Below are positions 41,311-49,975 of a stretch of DNA of 64,000 nucleotides, one piece after another. Position 1 is the first letter of the stretch, and each line of letters opens with the position of its first letter. The translations under genes and the position numbers were made by a program. Below the pieces are notes generated by a model that saw only the letters and a list, made by a program, of their open reading frames with translations, searched no databases and was not told the origin of the DNA. Source of the DNA: Polynucleobacter asymbioticus (GTDB taxonomy: Bacteria > Pseudomonadota > Gammaproteobacteria > Burkholderiales > Burkholderiaceae); NCBI RefSeq assembly GCF_018687575.1, contig NZ_CP061297.1, forward strand, positions 62,001 to 126,000, given 5' to 3'.

Positions 41311-41500
41311 ATGACAATTTTGACATTCAAGGCCCCAAAAAGACAGAAATCAAAGCCCTTGTTGCCCTGATACAACGAAGAAAGCCAAAAAACTGCCTTT
41401 TGACAAGCAAAAAGAGCTCCTAAATACCCTTACCCCCAGTCTAGCAAGGCAAAACAAGCAAAATTCATAGGTCCCAGTTTTGTTTGGGCATTACTTTCAA

Positions 41501-42732
41501 TTTATGGAGATTTAAAGAATGAAAAAATCGCTATTAGCAGTTGCAGCAATCGGCGCATTTGCGTCAGCAGCTCAAGCTCAGTCATCAGTAACCGTATACG
41601 GTATCATGGACGTTGGTTTCCAAGGCGTTACAACACGTAATGGCTCAACAAAAACTAACGTAACTCGTTTCTCAGGCGAAGGCTCTGAGACAACTTCACG
41701 TTTAGGCTTCCGCGGCACTGAAGATTTAGGCGGCGGCATGTCTGCTTTCTTCACAGCTGAATTTGCATTGAATTCAACCAACGCAACTCTCTCTGGTGAT
41801 GCAAACAATGGTTTGTTTAACCGCCAATCATTCGTTGGTTTGAAAAAGAATGGTATTGGTCAAGCTGCAATCGGTACTCAGTACACACCAATTCATTTGG
41901 CAGTTGGTCGTACAGACCCAGGCCAGCAGAACAACATGTTGGGTAACGTAATTTACGCAACTTCAGCAGCTCAAGGTTCAGGCCAAACAACGGCTTCTTA
42001 CACAGTTCGTTACAACAATGCTTTGACATTGGCAACTGACCGCATGGCTGGCTTTGTAGTTAGTGCAATCTATAACAACAACAACAGCGATACAAACCAA
42101 ACTGCAACTGGTGGTGGTTCTGCCAATAACAATGCATGGGGCGCTGGTGTTAACTATGTATGGAACAAGTTAAACGTTGATGCAGCAATCCAGAATTCAA
42201 GCTCTTCAAACTGGGCAGCTCAACAAACTACTGGTCCAGCTTTGCCAGCAACGCAAACTGTTGGTTTAGCTCCATCAAACCCATTGGGCGCGGCTGTTCA
42301 AATGTCCCAACAGTACTACGGCGCAACTTATGACTTCGGCATCTTGAAGGCATACGCTGGCTATGTAAGCAACAAAGTTCAGGCTCAAGCTAGCAATGCT
42401 CAGCTCGAAAGAACTGCTCAGCAGATCGGTGTTCGTAGCTTCGTAACTCCAAAAGTTGAAGCTTGGGCATCTGCTGGTACAGGTCGTTACACAGCACAAA
42501 ACTTGTCAGCATTGTCAAGTGCAACTGCTGCTTCAGCATCACAAAACTTCACTGGTTACCAGTTGGGTTCTAACTACTGGTTGAGCAAGCGTACAAACAT
42601 GTATGCAATTTTCGGCTCAACACAAGTATCAAGCTCTTCAATTGCTGTATCTGAAGGCGGTTCAAGCTACGGTGTTGGCGTACGTCACACTTTCTAATTT
42701 AACGCTAGCGTAAGCTAGTTAGAATTAGTCTT
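41501..42732 (+). repeat. Inverted repeat copy A (porin unit)
   Basis: This stretch, from 18 bp before the porin start to about 35 bp after its stop, is highly similar to the reverse complement of 44118-45407. The shared flanks are TTTATGGAGATTTAAAGA before the ATG and TTTAACGCTAGCGTAAGCTA after the stop. Outside these borders the sequences differ. Confidence 0.85.
41519..42697 (+). CDS. Gram-negative porin, copy A
   Basis: A 392-residue outer-membrane porin of the betaproteobacterial general-porin family (Porin_4/OmpC-like). The signal peptide is MKKSLLAVAAIGAFASAAQA and the mature protein begins QSSVTVYGIMDVGFQG. Typical features are LGFRGTEDLGGGMSAFFTAE, NRQSFVGLKKNGIGQAAIGT, a variable loop rich in Asn, Ser and Thr, and the C-terminal strand ending in GVGVRHTF with terminal Phe. 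It is very similar to the porin at 44154-45389, with differences concentrated in loops. Promoter hexamers were not convincing; a TATGGAG ribosome binding site precedes the ATG. Confidence 0.95.
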   Translation: MKKSLLAVAAIGAFASAAQAQSSVTVYGIMDVGFQGVTTRNGSTKTNVTRFSGEGSETTSRLGFRGTEDLGGGMSAFFTAEFALNSTNATLSGDANNGLFNRQSFVGLKKNGIGQAAIGTQYTPIHLAVGRTDPGQQNNMLGNVIYATSAAQGSGQTTASYTVRYNNALTLATDRMAGFVVSAIYNNNNSDTNQTATGGGSANNNAWGAGVNYVWNKLNVDAAIQNSSSSNWAAQQTTGPALPATQTVGLAPSNPLGAAVQMSQQYYGATYDFGILKAYAGYVSNKVQAQASNAQLERTAQQIGVRSFVTPKVEAWASAGTGRYTAQNLSALSSATAASASQNFTGYQLGSNYWLSKRTNMYAIFGSTQVSSSSIAVSEGGSSYGVGVRHTF

Positions 42733-42742
42733 GCATCAAATT

Positions 42743-42772
42743 AACCCACTGCTGAAACGCAGTGGGTTTTTT
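42743..42772 (+). terminator. Rho-independent terminator after porin A
   Basis: The perfect 10-bp stem AACCCACTGC (42743-42752) and GCAGTGGGTT (42759-42768) closes a 6-nt loop and is followed by T residues. Its sequence is unrelated to the terminator of porin B. Confidence 0.88.
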
Positions 42773-42819
42773 ATCGCCTATATAGGTGCTTAGTTTATTA
42801 AAATAGCTAATTATGGACG

Positions 42820-43977
42820 CTACTGCTTCACGGATGTTCTTTTAGATTGAAGCATTTCAATATTCATCTCAGCAGTTAGATTCGATGAATAAAATCGCTC
42901 TATCATTTCTACCGACGTTCTGGCATTTCTTGCAAGAGTAAGCAGGTCGATTCCCTGACCATATAGAAGCCTGAATGTAATCGCTGTATGTCTGAGGCTA
43001 TATAGCGTCCTTGTTTGACCCTCTTGACCAATAGTGCCGCCACTCTTTTTAAGAATTTTTCTAAAATGAGACGTAATTAGCTGAATTGCTCCAGCCCTAT
43101 CTTTTGCTTCGGGTAGAAATAGGTAGTCTTCACTTTTACCGTATCCTCTAGATGCTTGATAACGCTTTAATCTCTCGTAGATAAAAGCGCCAGCTCTTAG
43201 GGTAACTATCTGACCAGTATGAGACTTTGTTTTTGGCAAACTTAATCTTAAATAGGTATTAGCCCCTAAAATCATCTCAACATGCTTGTGTTTAATGATT
43301 TTTATATCTACTGGCCTGACAAATGAATTCACCATAAATTGTATGAGCCAAGTCATTTCCATCGGGACCGTATCACGATGCATATATGCCCCACCAGAAG
43401 TTACTCGATGGTTATTCGGTACGGTATGGCAAGTTCTAGAGAGCTGCCTACTAGCTTGCAAGATTTTCCTATACTCTTTGCATGTAAAGCTCCCCCTTGG
43501 AGTGCTTTTGGCTTTAATTTTTGGGAAAAGAGGTATCTTATAAATCCACTCTAACTCTAGTGCAATTTGTAGGATTCTTTTCAGTAGACCTAGATATTGT
43601 TTAATTGTTATTGGTTTAATGTCTTTTGAATTTAAAAAATTCACGAATTGAGCCACGGTACTGTAGTCAATTTCAATGATATTTATACCGGTAAAAAATG
43701 GAAGAAGTTTTGACTTAAGTCGACTTTGAAACATTCCAAGGGTCTGGGCGGTAATTTCACCCCGGGAATGCTTGGCAATCTCCCTTCTGAGTGCAATTTT
43801 TACTGCGTCGTCAAAAATGATTGGGTTAGGCTTCGCTATAAATTCAGAAAGAAATTGAGAGGACTTCTGAGATGGCTTGGCTACCAAGTATTCAATATTT
43901 ATCGGATTGACCGCTCCGATGCAGTCATCATTGGCTGCATTGCATTTGATATGGGGATGCAAATAAATACTTATCAT
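42820..43977 (-). CDS. Tyrosine recombinase/phage-type integrase
   Basis: The 385-residue protein has an N-terminal SAM-like core-binding domain (about 70-160) and a C-terminal catalytic domain. The first Arg is in FVRPVDI, a beta-hairpin Lys in LPKTKSHTG, Arg329-His330 in YSLRHT and the nucleophile Tyr363 in IERFYSSN. Box II has Ser where many members have His (HxLRH), and the later LGH is replaced by NARTS, as in a known subfamily with NMGTS at this place. It lies alone between two facing porin genes, in visibly AT-richer sequence than its neighbours. No attachment-site repeat was identified, so acquisition by transfer is inference. Confidence 0.88.
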   Translation of the reverse strand: MISIYLHPHIKCNAANDDCIGAVNPINIEYLVAKPSQKSSQFLSEFIAKPNPIIFDDAVKIALRREIAKHSRGEITAQTLGMFQSRLKSKLLPFFTGINIIEIDYSTVAQFVNFLNSKDIKPITIKQYLGLLKRILQIALELEWIYKIPLFPKIKAKSTPRGSFTCKEYRKILQASRQLSRTCHTVPNNHRVTSGGAYMHRDTVPMEMTWLIQFMVNSFVRPVDIKIIKHKHVEMILGANTYLRLSLPKTKSHTGQIVTLRAGAFIYERLKRYQASRGYGKSEDYLFLPEAKDRAGAIQLITSHFRKILKKSGGTIGQEGQTRTLYSLRHTAITFRLLYGQGIDLLTLARNARTSVEMIERFYSSNLTAEMNIEMLQSKRTSVKQ

Positions 43978-44083
43978 TTTTAATTATAAATTTGATGTAT
44001 TTATACAACCCAACAAAATGATTTCATACGAGTATTTGTAATGATTGGCAATAATAGTTATAAGATTGACACTAAAAAAATTT

Positions 44084-44112
44084 AATAAAAAAACCACCCC
44101 GAAGGGTGGTTT
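44084..44112 (-). terminator. Rho-independent terminator after porin B
   Basis: The stem AAACCACCC (44091-44099) pairs with GGGTGGTTT (44104-44112) around CGAA. Read on the minus strand it is followed by a T-rich run. It lies 42 bp after the porin B stop. Confidence 0.85.
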
Positions 44113-44117
44113 TTAAG

Positions 44118-45407
44118 AAGACCTAATTCTGACTAGCTTACGCTAGCGTTAAATTAGAAAGTGTGACGTACGCCAACACCGTAGCTTGAGCCACCTTCAG
44201 ACATGGCAACACCAGAGCTAGATACTTGTGTTGAGCCGAAAATTGCATACATGTTTGTACGCTTGCTCAACCAGTAGTTAGAACCCAACTGGTAACCAGT
44301 GAAGTTTTGGCTAGCTGAACTCTTAACTGCTAAGGCTGCTGCAGATTGTGCAAGGTTCTGGCCTTCAAAACGGCCTGTACCGGCAGATGCCCAAGCTTCG
44401 ATTGTTGGAGTTACGAAGCTACGAACACCAATTTGCTGAGCAGTACGTTGTAAGTAGCTGCTTGGTGTAGCTTGGTTTGAGTACTTTGCTGAAATATAGC
44501 CAGCGTATGCCTTCAAGATACCAAAGTCATAAGTTGCACCGTAGTACTGTTGAGCCATATTGATTGCTGTACCTAATGGGTTAGCTGGCAAGTTAGCTGC
44601 GGCAGTGCTGGCTGAAGCTGGCAATGCTGGACCAGTAGTTTGCTGAGCTGTCCAGTTTGAAGAGCTTGAATTCTGGATTGCTGCATCAACGTTTAACTTG
44701 TTCCATACATAGTTAACACCAGCGCCCCATGCATTGTTGTTGGTAGAGCCACCAGCAGCTGCGGTCTGATTTGTATCAGTGTTGTTATTGTTGTAGATAG
44801 CGTTTACCTGAAAGCCAGCAATTCGATCAGTCATTAATGTCAAAGCATTGTTGTAACGAACTGTGTATGAAGTAGCTGTTTGACCTGAACCCTGTGAAGC
44901 ATTAGTTGCGTAAATTACGTTACCCAACATGTTGTTTTGCTGACCTGGGTCTGTACGACCAACTGCCATGTGGATTGGGGTGTACTGAGTACCGATTGCA
45001 GCTTGACCAATACCATTCTTTTTCAAACCAACAAATGTTTGACGGTTAGCTAAACCATTGCCGTATGTGCCAGATAGTGTTGCATCTGTTGGCGAGAGTT
45101 GAAATTCAGCCGTGAAGAAAGCAGACATGCCGCCGCCTAAATCTTCAGTGCCGCGGAAGCCTAAACGTGAAGTTTGCTCAGAGCCTTCGCCAGAGAAACG
45201 TGTTTGATTAGATTTACCACCAGCTACTGGGTTTTGAACTGCTGTGCTTGTTGATGAAGCAGCAGTACCACGTGTTGTTACACCTTGAAAACCAACGTCC
45301 AAGATACCGTATACGGTTACTGATGACTGAGCTTGAGCTGCTGACGCAAATGCGCCGATTGCTGCAACTGCTAATAGCGATTTTTTCATTCTTTAAATCT
45401 CCATAAA
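44118..45407 (-). repeat. Inverted repeat copy B (porin unit)
   Basis: This is the counterpart of 41501-42732 in opposite orientation, about 1.29 kb because the porin loops carry small insertions. The homology ends about 18 bp upstream of the start codon and about 36 bp after the stop. Confidence 0.85.
44154..45389 (-). CDS. Gram-negative porin, copy B
   Basis: A 411-residue paralogue of porin A, with the same signal peptide, the same QSSVTVYGI start and the same C-terminal GVGVRHTF. It differs by a longer loop after GVTTRG (Ala/Ser/Thr-rich insertion with QNPVAGGKSNQ), by ATLSGTYGNGLANRQTF, and by extra residues in the loop after TTGPALPAS. Porin loops set pore size and surface exposure, so the two copies probably differ in those. 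Its 5' leader can form a hairpin touching the ribosome binding site, which copy A lacks. Confidence 0.95.
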   Translation of the reverse strand: MKKSLLAVAAIGAFASAAQAQSSVTVYGILDVGFQGVTTRGTAASSTSTAVQNPVAGGKSNQTRFSGEGSEQTSRLGFRGTEDLGGGMSAFFTAEFQLSPTDATLSGTYGNGLANRQTFVGLKKNGIGQAAIGTQYTPIHMAVGRTDPGQQNNMLGNVIYATNASQGSGQTATSYTVRYNNALTLMTDRIAGFQVNAIYNNNNTDTNQTAAAGGSTNNNAWGAGVNYVWNKLNVDAAIQNSSSSNWTAQQTTGPALPASASTAAANLPANPLGTAINMAQQYYGATYDFGILKAYAGYISAKYSNQATPSSYLQRTAQQIGVRSFVTPTIEAWASAGTGRFEGQNLAQSAAALAVKSSASQNFTGYQLGSNYWLSKRTNMYAIFGSTQVSSSGVAMSEGGSSYGVGVRHTF

Positions 45408-45429
45408 CTAAGGGATGAAGATTTAAAGA
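45390..45429 (-). promoter_or_regulatory. 5' leader hairpin next to the porin B start codon
   Basis: On the minus strand, TCTTTAAATC (45429-45420) is followed after 20 nt by GATTTAAAGA (45399-45390), a perfect 10-bp inverted repeat ending directly at the ATG. The 3' arm includes the last G of the GGAG ribosome binding site. The stem is AT-rich, so it could act as a weak, temperature- or protein-sensitive translational block. Porin A has the 3' arm but not the 5' arm. Confidence 0.5.
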
Positions 45430-45455
45430 TTTTTTGACGCTGTTTTTATTTAAGA

Positions 45456-45983
45456 CTAGCGCCGCATTCTTCGATATAGATGATTTGAGAGCTTGATGGT
45501 GTATAAAAAGAAAATAGCCCCAGAAATATTCGACGCTAGAGTGTTGATGATCAGAGCGCTCGAAACTTGATTATCGTTATAAAAAATGTATGAAAACCTC
45601 AATAATGAAGTAACCATGCCGTTTAAAGCAATTAGATAAAAAAGCTGAAGAGGACTTACTCCGCTAAATGAATCACTTATGGTGGCTAGCTTTTGCCATA
45701 ACTTGTAAGAAAATAGAGCGGCAGAGGACGATAGTAGCGCTAACCAGATGGCATCGTTTGGTTCGTAATCACGCCAAAGGATGCTTGAAAATGCATTTCC
45801 AAAAAAGATGCCGAAGAATCCAACATAGCCAAATAATATAACTGCCAGCAATCTTAGGCCTGCCAATAAATATACTGAATAAAGAAATTTTTCAGATTTA
45901 AGAAAATGAAGTGCTTCATGATTAATAAAATCACAAATACTCCAGATTACTGCTATGCAGATAACAGTTAAAGCTTGGATCAT
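45456..45983 (-). CDS. Integral membrane protein of unknown function
   Basis: From the ATG at 45983 (preceded by CAAGAAAAA) the protein has 175 residues and about five hydrophobic segments. An open frame upstream extends 57 codons but lacks a plausible N-terminus. The stretch LLAGLRLLAVILFGYVGFFGIFFGNAFSS vaguely recalls MASE1-type sensory membrane domains (pattern G..L...L.GY....I..GN), but no signalling domain follows. It diverges from the winged-helix gene at 46157, with 173 bp between them. Function is not known. Confidence 0.6.
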   Translation of the reverse strand: MIQALTVICIAVIWSICDFINHEALHFLKSEKFLYSVYLLAGLRLLAVILFGYVGFFGIFFGNAFSSILWRDYEPNDAIWLALLSSSAALFSYKLWQKLATISDSFSGVSPLQLFYLIALNGMVTSLLRFSYIFYNDNQVSSALIINTLASNISGAIFFLYTIKLSNHLYRRMRR

Positions 45984-46156
45984 TTTTTCTTGATTTATTA
46001 ATCGATATTGGTAATTACAGATAATTCTAATTTGAATCAAGAAAATACACACAGTGGGGGGTAACCCTGAAAGCCTTTTAAAAAAATCGGACCTGCGTGA
46101 GGTTTGGTTTAAAGTAAGGGAATAAGAAAATAAAAAACAAGTAGCTGGAGGCAAAT

Positions 46157-46507
46157 ATGCAATCTTCTTTACTCAATGATGCGTATCTCAGATTTACGCA
46201 ATTGCTGGAGGCCCTAGAGGCATCCCCATCTTTTCCAAAGTTGGATCATGTTGAGAAAAAATTACTCGAATTTATTGTCACCCATGAAAAGCAGGGTAAG
46301 CCACTCTTAGTTGGGGATGTGATTTATGCAAATGACATAGGATCCCCTGCCACCCTGCATAGGCGTATTGCATATTTAGAAAAGCAGGATCTTATTCGCT
46401 ATGGTCCCGACACTGACGGTCGTAAAAAGTGTATTGAGCTGACACCCAAGGCTCGAGACTATTGGGCTAAGCTGAGCAAATGCGTTATCAAGGCGGCTGG
46501 GAAGTAG
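46157..46507 (+). CDS. Small winged-helix DNA-binding protein (MarR-like), copy 1
   Basis: The 116-residue protein has an N-terminal helix pair and a winged helix with PLLVGDVIYANDIGSPATLH and RRIAYLEKQDLIRYGPDTDG, then RKKCIELTPKARDYW, the wing and dimer helix. This is the general MarR/PadR pattern. A GGAGG ribosome binding site precedes the ATG. It is clearly related to the protein at 63548-63898 (same length, shared LVGD, ATLH, DGRKK). Target unknown; the divergent membrane protein gene is a candidate. Confidence 0.8.
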   Translation: MQSSLLNDAYLRFTQLLEALEASPSFPKLDHVEKKLLEFIVTHEKQGKPLLVGDVIYANDIGSPATLHRRIAYLEKQDLIRYGPDTDGRKKCIELTPKARDYWAKLSKCVIKAAGK

Positions 46508-46520
46508 GCTTCCCGCCCTT

Positions 46521-46943
46521 CTATCTCTTGAGGCTATCCCGAATTTCCCTCAGCAGCACAATATCTTCTGGTGTAGGAGGTGCTGGAGGGGCATCCATTG
46601 CCCTAACTCTATTGACTAACTTCACCATCTGAAAGATGACAAAAGCTAAAAGGATGAAGTTAATTGAGATTGTGATGAAGTTCCCATAGGCAAAAATTGG
46701 TATTCCTGCCTTTTTAAGAGCATCAAAGGTGCGTGGAACGCCTTCTGGAATCTTGCCCAAAACGAGGAAGAGATTGGTGAAGTCAATATGACCCCCCAGG
46801 AGGGTCGAAATGACGGGCATAACAATGTCATTTACGAGTGAGTCAACAATCTTGCCAAAGGCCCCGCCAATAATGACACCAACGGCCAAATCAATGACGT
46901 TACCCTTGACCGCAAAGTCCCGAAATTCCTTTAAAACAGCCAT
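46521..46943 (-). CDS. mscL: Large-conductance mechanosensitive channel MscL
   Basis: MscL is a pentameric inner-membrane channel that opens under high membrane tension to release solutes in hypo-osmotic shock. The 140-residue protein starts with [20 protein letters not shown] and [20 protein letters not shown], the family signature around the pore helix. The second helix is [20 protein letters not shown], and a cytoplasmic bundle with Pro-rich linker ends the protein. The Gly-rich pore-lining pattern is intact. It has a GAGAGGGA ribosome binding site. Confidence 0.96.
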   Translation of the reverse strand: MAVLKEFRDFAVKGNVIDLAVGVIIGGAFGKIVDSLVNDIVMPVISTLLGGHIDFTNLFLVLGKIPEGVPRTFDALKKAGIPIFAYGNFITISINFILLAFVIFQMVKLVNRVRAMDAPPAPPTPEDIVLLREIRDSLKR

Positions 46944-47000
46944 AAATCCCTCTCTTTTCTAATTCGTTGGGATTATCTCAAGATTAACCCCATAACTTTC

Positions 47001-47028
47001 TTGCATACCCCACTTTTTACTTTAAAAT
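47001..47028 (+). promoter_or_regulatory. Candidate sigma-70 promoter of petABC
   Basis: TTGCAT (47001-47006) and TAAAAT (47023-47028) are separated by 16 bp and lie 53 bp before the petA ATG. Confidence 0.5.
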
Positions 47029-47080
47029 CTTACCTTTAAGCAATTTCCATCTAAAAATGCTCTATCAAGGAATTCTGTAA

Positions 47081-47683
47081 ATGAGTGACAAGCCCTGTAT
47101 GGATAAGGATCGTCGTAATTGGTTGATCGCGACCTCGGCGGTCGGTGGTGTTGGTGCAGCCGCAGCCCTTTACCCTTTTGTGAACAGTTTTGAGCCTTCC
47201 GAGCGTGCAAAAGCCGCTGGAGCCGCTGTTGAAATTGATATCTCTGGCATGCAGCCAGATGAGATGCGTATGGTTGAGTGGCGCGGTAAGCCAGTTTGGG
47301 TTGTGCGTCGCACGCCTGAGCAAGTTGCCGAACTGTCTAAAATTGATTCTGAGCTTGCAGACCCTGATTCTTTAAGGGATCCAGCCCAATTTACTCCTCC
47401 TTATGCCCAGAACCAATGGCGTTCAATTAAGCCTGAGTACCTTGTTGTAGTGGGTATTTGCACCCATTTAGGCTGCTCTCCAACAGCGAAATTTGAGTCA
47501 GGTCCACAGCCTTCTTTACCAAATACTTGGCCAGGCGGCTTCTTGTGCCCATGTCATGGCTCTACATTTGATATGGCAGGCCGCGTATTTAAGAACAAAC
47601 CAGCCCCAGACAATATGGAAGTACCGCCACATATGTATTTGAGCGATACCAAGATTCTGGTTGGCGAAGATAAGAAGGCCTAA
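47081..47683 (+). CDS. petA: Ubiquinol-cytochrome c reductase, Rieske iron-sulfur subunit
   Basis: The Rieske subunit of the bc1 complex takes the first electron from ubiquinol and moves it to cytochrome c1. The 200-residue protein has a twin-arginine-like N-terminus (DKDRRNWLIATSAVGG) followed by one membrane helix. It therefore probably depends on TatABC. The 2Fe-2S ligands are in CTHLGCSPTA and CPCHGSTFD. It is the first gene of petABC, 10 bp before petB. Confidence 0.96.
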   Translation: MSDKPCMDKDRRNWLIATSAVGGVGAAAALYPFVNSFEPSERAKAAGAAVEIDISGMQPDEMRMVEWRGKPVWVVRRTPEQVAELSKIDSELADPDSLRDPAQFTPPYAQNQWRSIKPEYLVVVGICTHLGCSPTAKFESGPQPSLPNTWPGGFLCPCHGSTFDMAGRVFKNKPAPDNMEVPPHMYLSDTKILVGEDKKA

Positions 47684-47693
47684 GGAGAGATAA

Positions 47694-49094
47694 ATGGCAT
47701 TTCACGAAAAAGAAGTCCCAGCAAACGCTTCAGGCGCACAAAAGCTCATGGCTTGGGTGGATTCACGCTTGCCAGTAACAGAAGCGTTTAAGCGTCACAT
47801 GAGCGAGTACTACGCTCCTAAAAACCTGAATTTCTTCTATATTTTTGGTGCGTTAGCAATTGTTGTATTGGCAATTCAGATCATTACCGGCATTTTCTTG
47901 GTAATGAACTACAAACCAGATGCAGCGAAAGCATTTGAATCAGTTGAATACATCATGCGTGAAGTACCATGGGGTTGGTTGATCCGCTACATGCACTCCA
48001 CTGGCGCTTCAATGTTCTTTGTTGTTGTGTACATGCACATGTTCCGTGGCTTGATCTACGGTTCATATCGTAAGCCACGTGAATTGATTTGGATCTTCGG
48101 TTGCGCAATTTTCTTGTGCCTCATGGGTGAAGCATTCTTTGGCTACTTGCTCCCATGGGGTCAAATGTCCTATTGGGGTGCTCAAGTGATCGTAAACTTG
48201 TTCTCTGCTATCCCATTAATTGGTCCAGATCTTTCTTTGTGGTTACGTGGTGACTACGTAGTTGGCGATGCAACACTAAATCGCTTCTTTGCATTCCATG
48301 TCATTGCGATTCCATTGGTGTTGATTGGATTAGTTGCCGCTCACATTCTTGCTTTGCATGAAGTTGGTTCAAACAATCCAGATGGCGTTGAAATTAAAGA
48401 CACGCTTGATGCAAATGGTCATCCAGTAGATGGCATCCCATTCCATCCTTATTACAGCGTCCATGACGTCATGTATTTGGGCGGATTCTTGATGGTATTT
48501 GCTTGCATCGTATTCTTTGCACCGGAGATGGGCGGTTACTTCCTCGAGGCAAATAACTTTATCCCTGCAAATCCATTTGTAACTCCAACACACATTGCAC
48601 CGGTTTGGTATTTCACACCGTTCTACTCCATGTTGCGTGCAACGACTTCTAACTTCCTATTGCCGTTGTGGATTTTCTTGGCAGTGATTTTAGGAATGTT
48701 TGCCCTGAAGTCTAAAGATCTTAGGGTCAAAGGTGCATGTGCTGCAATTGCAGTAGTGTTAGCTGCTGGCTTCTATGCATTTGATGCGAAGTTCTGGGGT
48801 GTTGTGATCATGGGTGGTTCTGTTGTGATCCTGTTCTTCTTGCCATGGTTAGATCACTCCCCAGTGAAGTCTATTCGTTACCGTCCGAAGTTCCATAAAT
48901 ACATCTATGGAGTATTTATTGTGAGCTTCGTGATCTTGGGTTATTTAGGTATCGAGCCACCATCACCAGTATTTGAAAAGATTTCTCAGATTTGCACTAT
49001 TTATTATCTGGGCTTCTTCTTAGCAATGCCTTTCTGGAGCAAGCTTGGCACGTTCAAGCCAGTTCCAACTCGCGTTACTTTTAAGTCCCATTAA
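47694..49094 (+). CDS. petB: Ubiquinol-cytochrome c reductase, cytochrome b subunit
   Basis: Cytochrome b holds haems bL and bH and both quinone sites. The 466-residue protein has eight or nine membrane helices. Haem-ligand histidines occur in RYMHSTGASMFFVVVYMHMF and in FFAFHVIAIPLVLIGLVAAH. The Qo-site motif PVWY is in HIAPVWYFTPFY. EAFFGYLLPWGQMSYWGA is another hallmark. It follows petA by 10 bp and precedes petC by 28 bp. Confidence 0.97.
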   Translation: MAFHEKEVPANASGAQKLMAWVDSRLPVTEAFKRHMSEYYAPKNLNFFYIFGALAIVVLAIQIITGIFLVMNYKPDAAKAFESVEYIMREVPWGWLIRYMHSTGASMFFVVVYMHMFRGLIYGSYRKPRELIWIFGCAIFLCLMGEAFFGYLLPWGQMSYWGAQVIVNLFSAIPLIGPDLSLWLRGDYVVGDATLNRFFAFHVIAIPLVLIGLVAAHILALHEVGSNNPDGVEIKDTLDANGHPVDGIPFHPYYSVHDVMYLGGFLMVFACIVFFAPEMGGYFLEANNFIPANPFVTPTHIAPVWYFTPFYSMLRATTSNFLLPLWIFLAVILGMFALKSKDLRVKGACAAIAVVLAAGFYAFDAKFWGVVIMGGSVVILFFLPWLDHSPVKSIRYRPKFHKYIYGVFIVSFVILGYLGIEPPSPVFEKISQICTIYYLGFFLAMPFWSKLGTFKPVPTRVTFKSH

Positions 49095-49122
49095 TTCAGA
49101 TACCGAGAAATTAGGAACTAGT

Positions 49123-49896
49123 ATGAAACGAATTCTGCAAACTTTGATGGGCATCTGCCAAGCAACTGTTCTAGTTGCTGCCCTAGGCTTTGGCGTAAGT
49201 GCTAATGCCAGTGAAGGCGGCTTTCCATTGGATAAAGCGCCAGATCGCGTCAGTAACAACGCATCTCTACAAAATGGTGCCAAGTTGTTTGTAAACTATT
49301 GCTTGAACTGTCACTCAGCTACCAGCATGCGTTACAACCGCTTGCGTGATATCGGCCTGACTGATCAGCAAATCAAAGATAACTTGATTTTTACTGATGC
49401 TAAGGTTGGTGATCTGATGACGATCTCCATGACACCAAAAGAAGGTAAAGCGTTCTTCGGTAAAACTCCGCCTGACTTATCTGTAGAGGCGCGCGCACGT
49501 GGCACCGATTGGCTCTATACCTATTTCCGTACTTTCTACAAAGACGACACTACTCAAACCGGGTGGAATAACTTGGTATATCCAAACGTTGGTATGCCAC
49601 ATGTTCTATGGGAGCTGCAGGGTGAGCGTGCTGCGAAATTTGAAGAGCGCAAAGATCCACATGATGCAACCCGCATGGAAAAGGTATTTGTTGGTTTTGA
49701 GCAGTTGACGCCTGGAACCATGAAGCCACAAGAGTATGACGACAACATGGCTGACTTAGTTGCCTTCATGTCATGGATGGCTGAGCCAGTACAACTAGAG
49801 CGCAAGCGTCTGGGTGTGATTGTGCTGATCTTCTTGGCAATCTTTACGCTCTTAGCTTCACGTTTGAATAAGGCTTACTGGAAAGACATTCACTAA
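49123..49896 (+). CDS. petC: Ubiquinol-cytochrome c reductase, cytochrome c1 subunit
   Basis: Cytochrome c1 accepts electrons from the Rieske protein and donates to soluble cytochromes, possibly the c4 at 8.0 kb. Starting at the ATG at 49123 (TTAGGAACTA ribosome binding site) gives 257 residues with a signal peptide ending GVSANAS. A longer frame would overlap petB. The haem c site is Cys60-Cys63-His64 in CLNCH. A methionine ligand is likely in GMPHVLW or later. A C-terminal membrane anchor covers RLGVIVLIFLAIFTLLAS. Confidence 0.95.
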   Translation: MKRILQTLMGICQATVLVAALGFGVSANASEGGFPLDKAPDRVSNNASLQNGAKLFVNYCLNCHSATSMRYNRLRDIGLTDQQIKDNLIFTDAKVGDLMTISMTPKEGKAFFGKTPPDLSVEARARGTDWLYTYFRTFYKDDTTQTGWNNLVYPNVGMPHVLWELQGERAAKFEERKDPHDATRMEKVFVGFEQLTPGTMKPQEYDDNMADLVAFMSWMAEPVQLERKRLGVIVLIFLAIFTLLASRLNKAYWKDIH

Positions 49897-49975
49897 GCCA
49901 AGGTTTTCTAAGATTTAAAGTCGCAGTTGTTTGTGCGTTTGTTGTATTGAAGTAGATATTTAAGGAAATAAATTT

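Noticed and set aside
42733..44117. The integrase region as a complete genomic island
   Set aside because: It holds only the integrase gene and terminators; no cargo, tRNA target or flanking direct repeats were found.
49045..49122. 26-codon N-terminal extension of petC
   Set aside because: It overlaps petB and would precede the signal peptide; the ATG at 49123 has a proper ribosome binding site.
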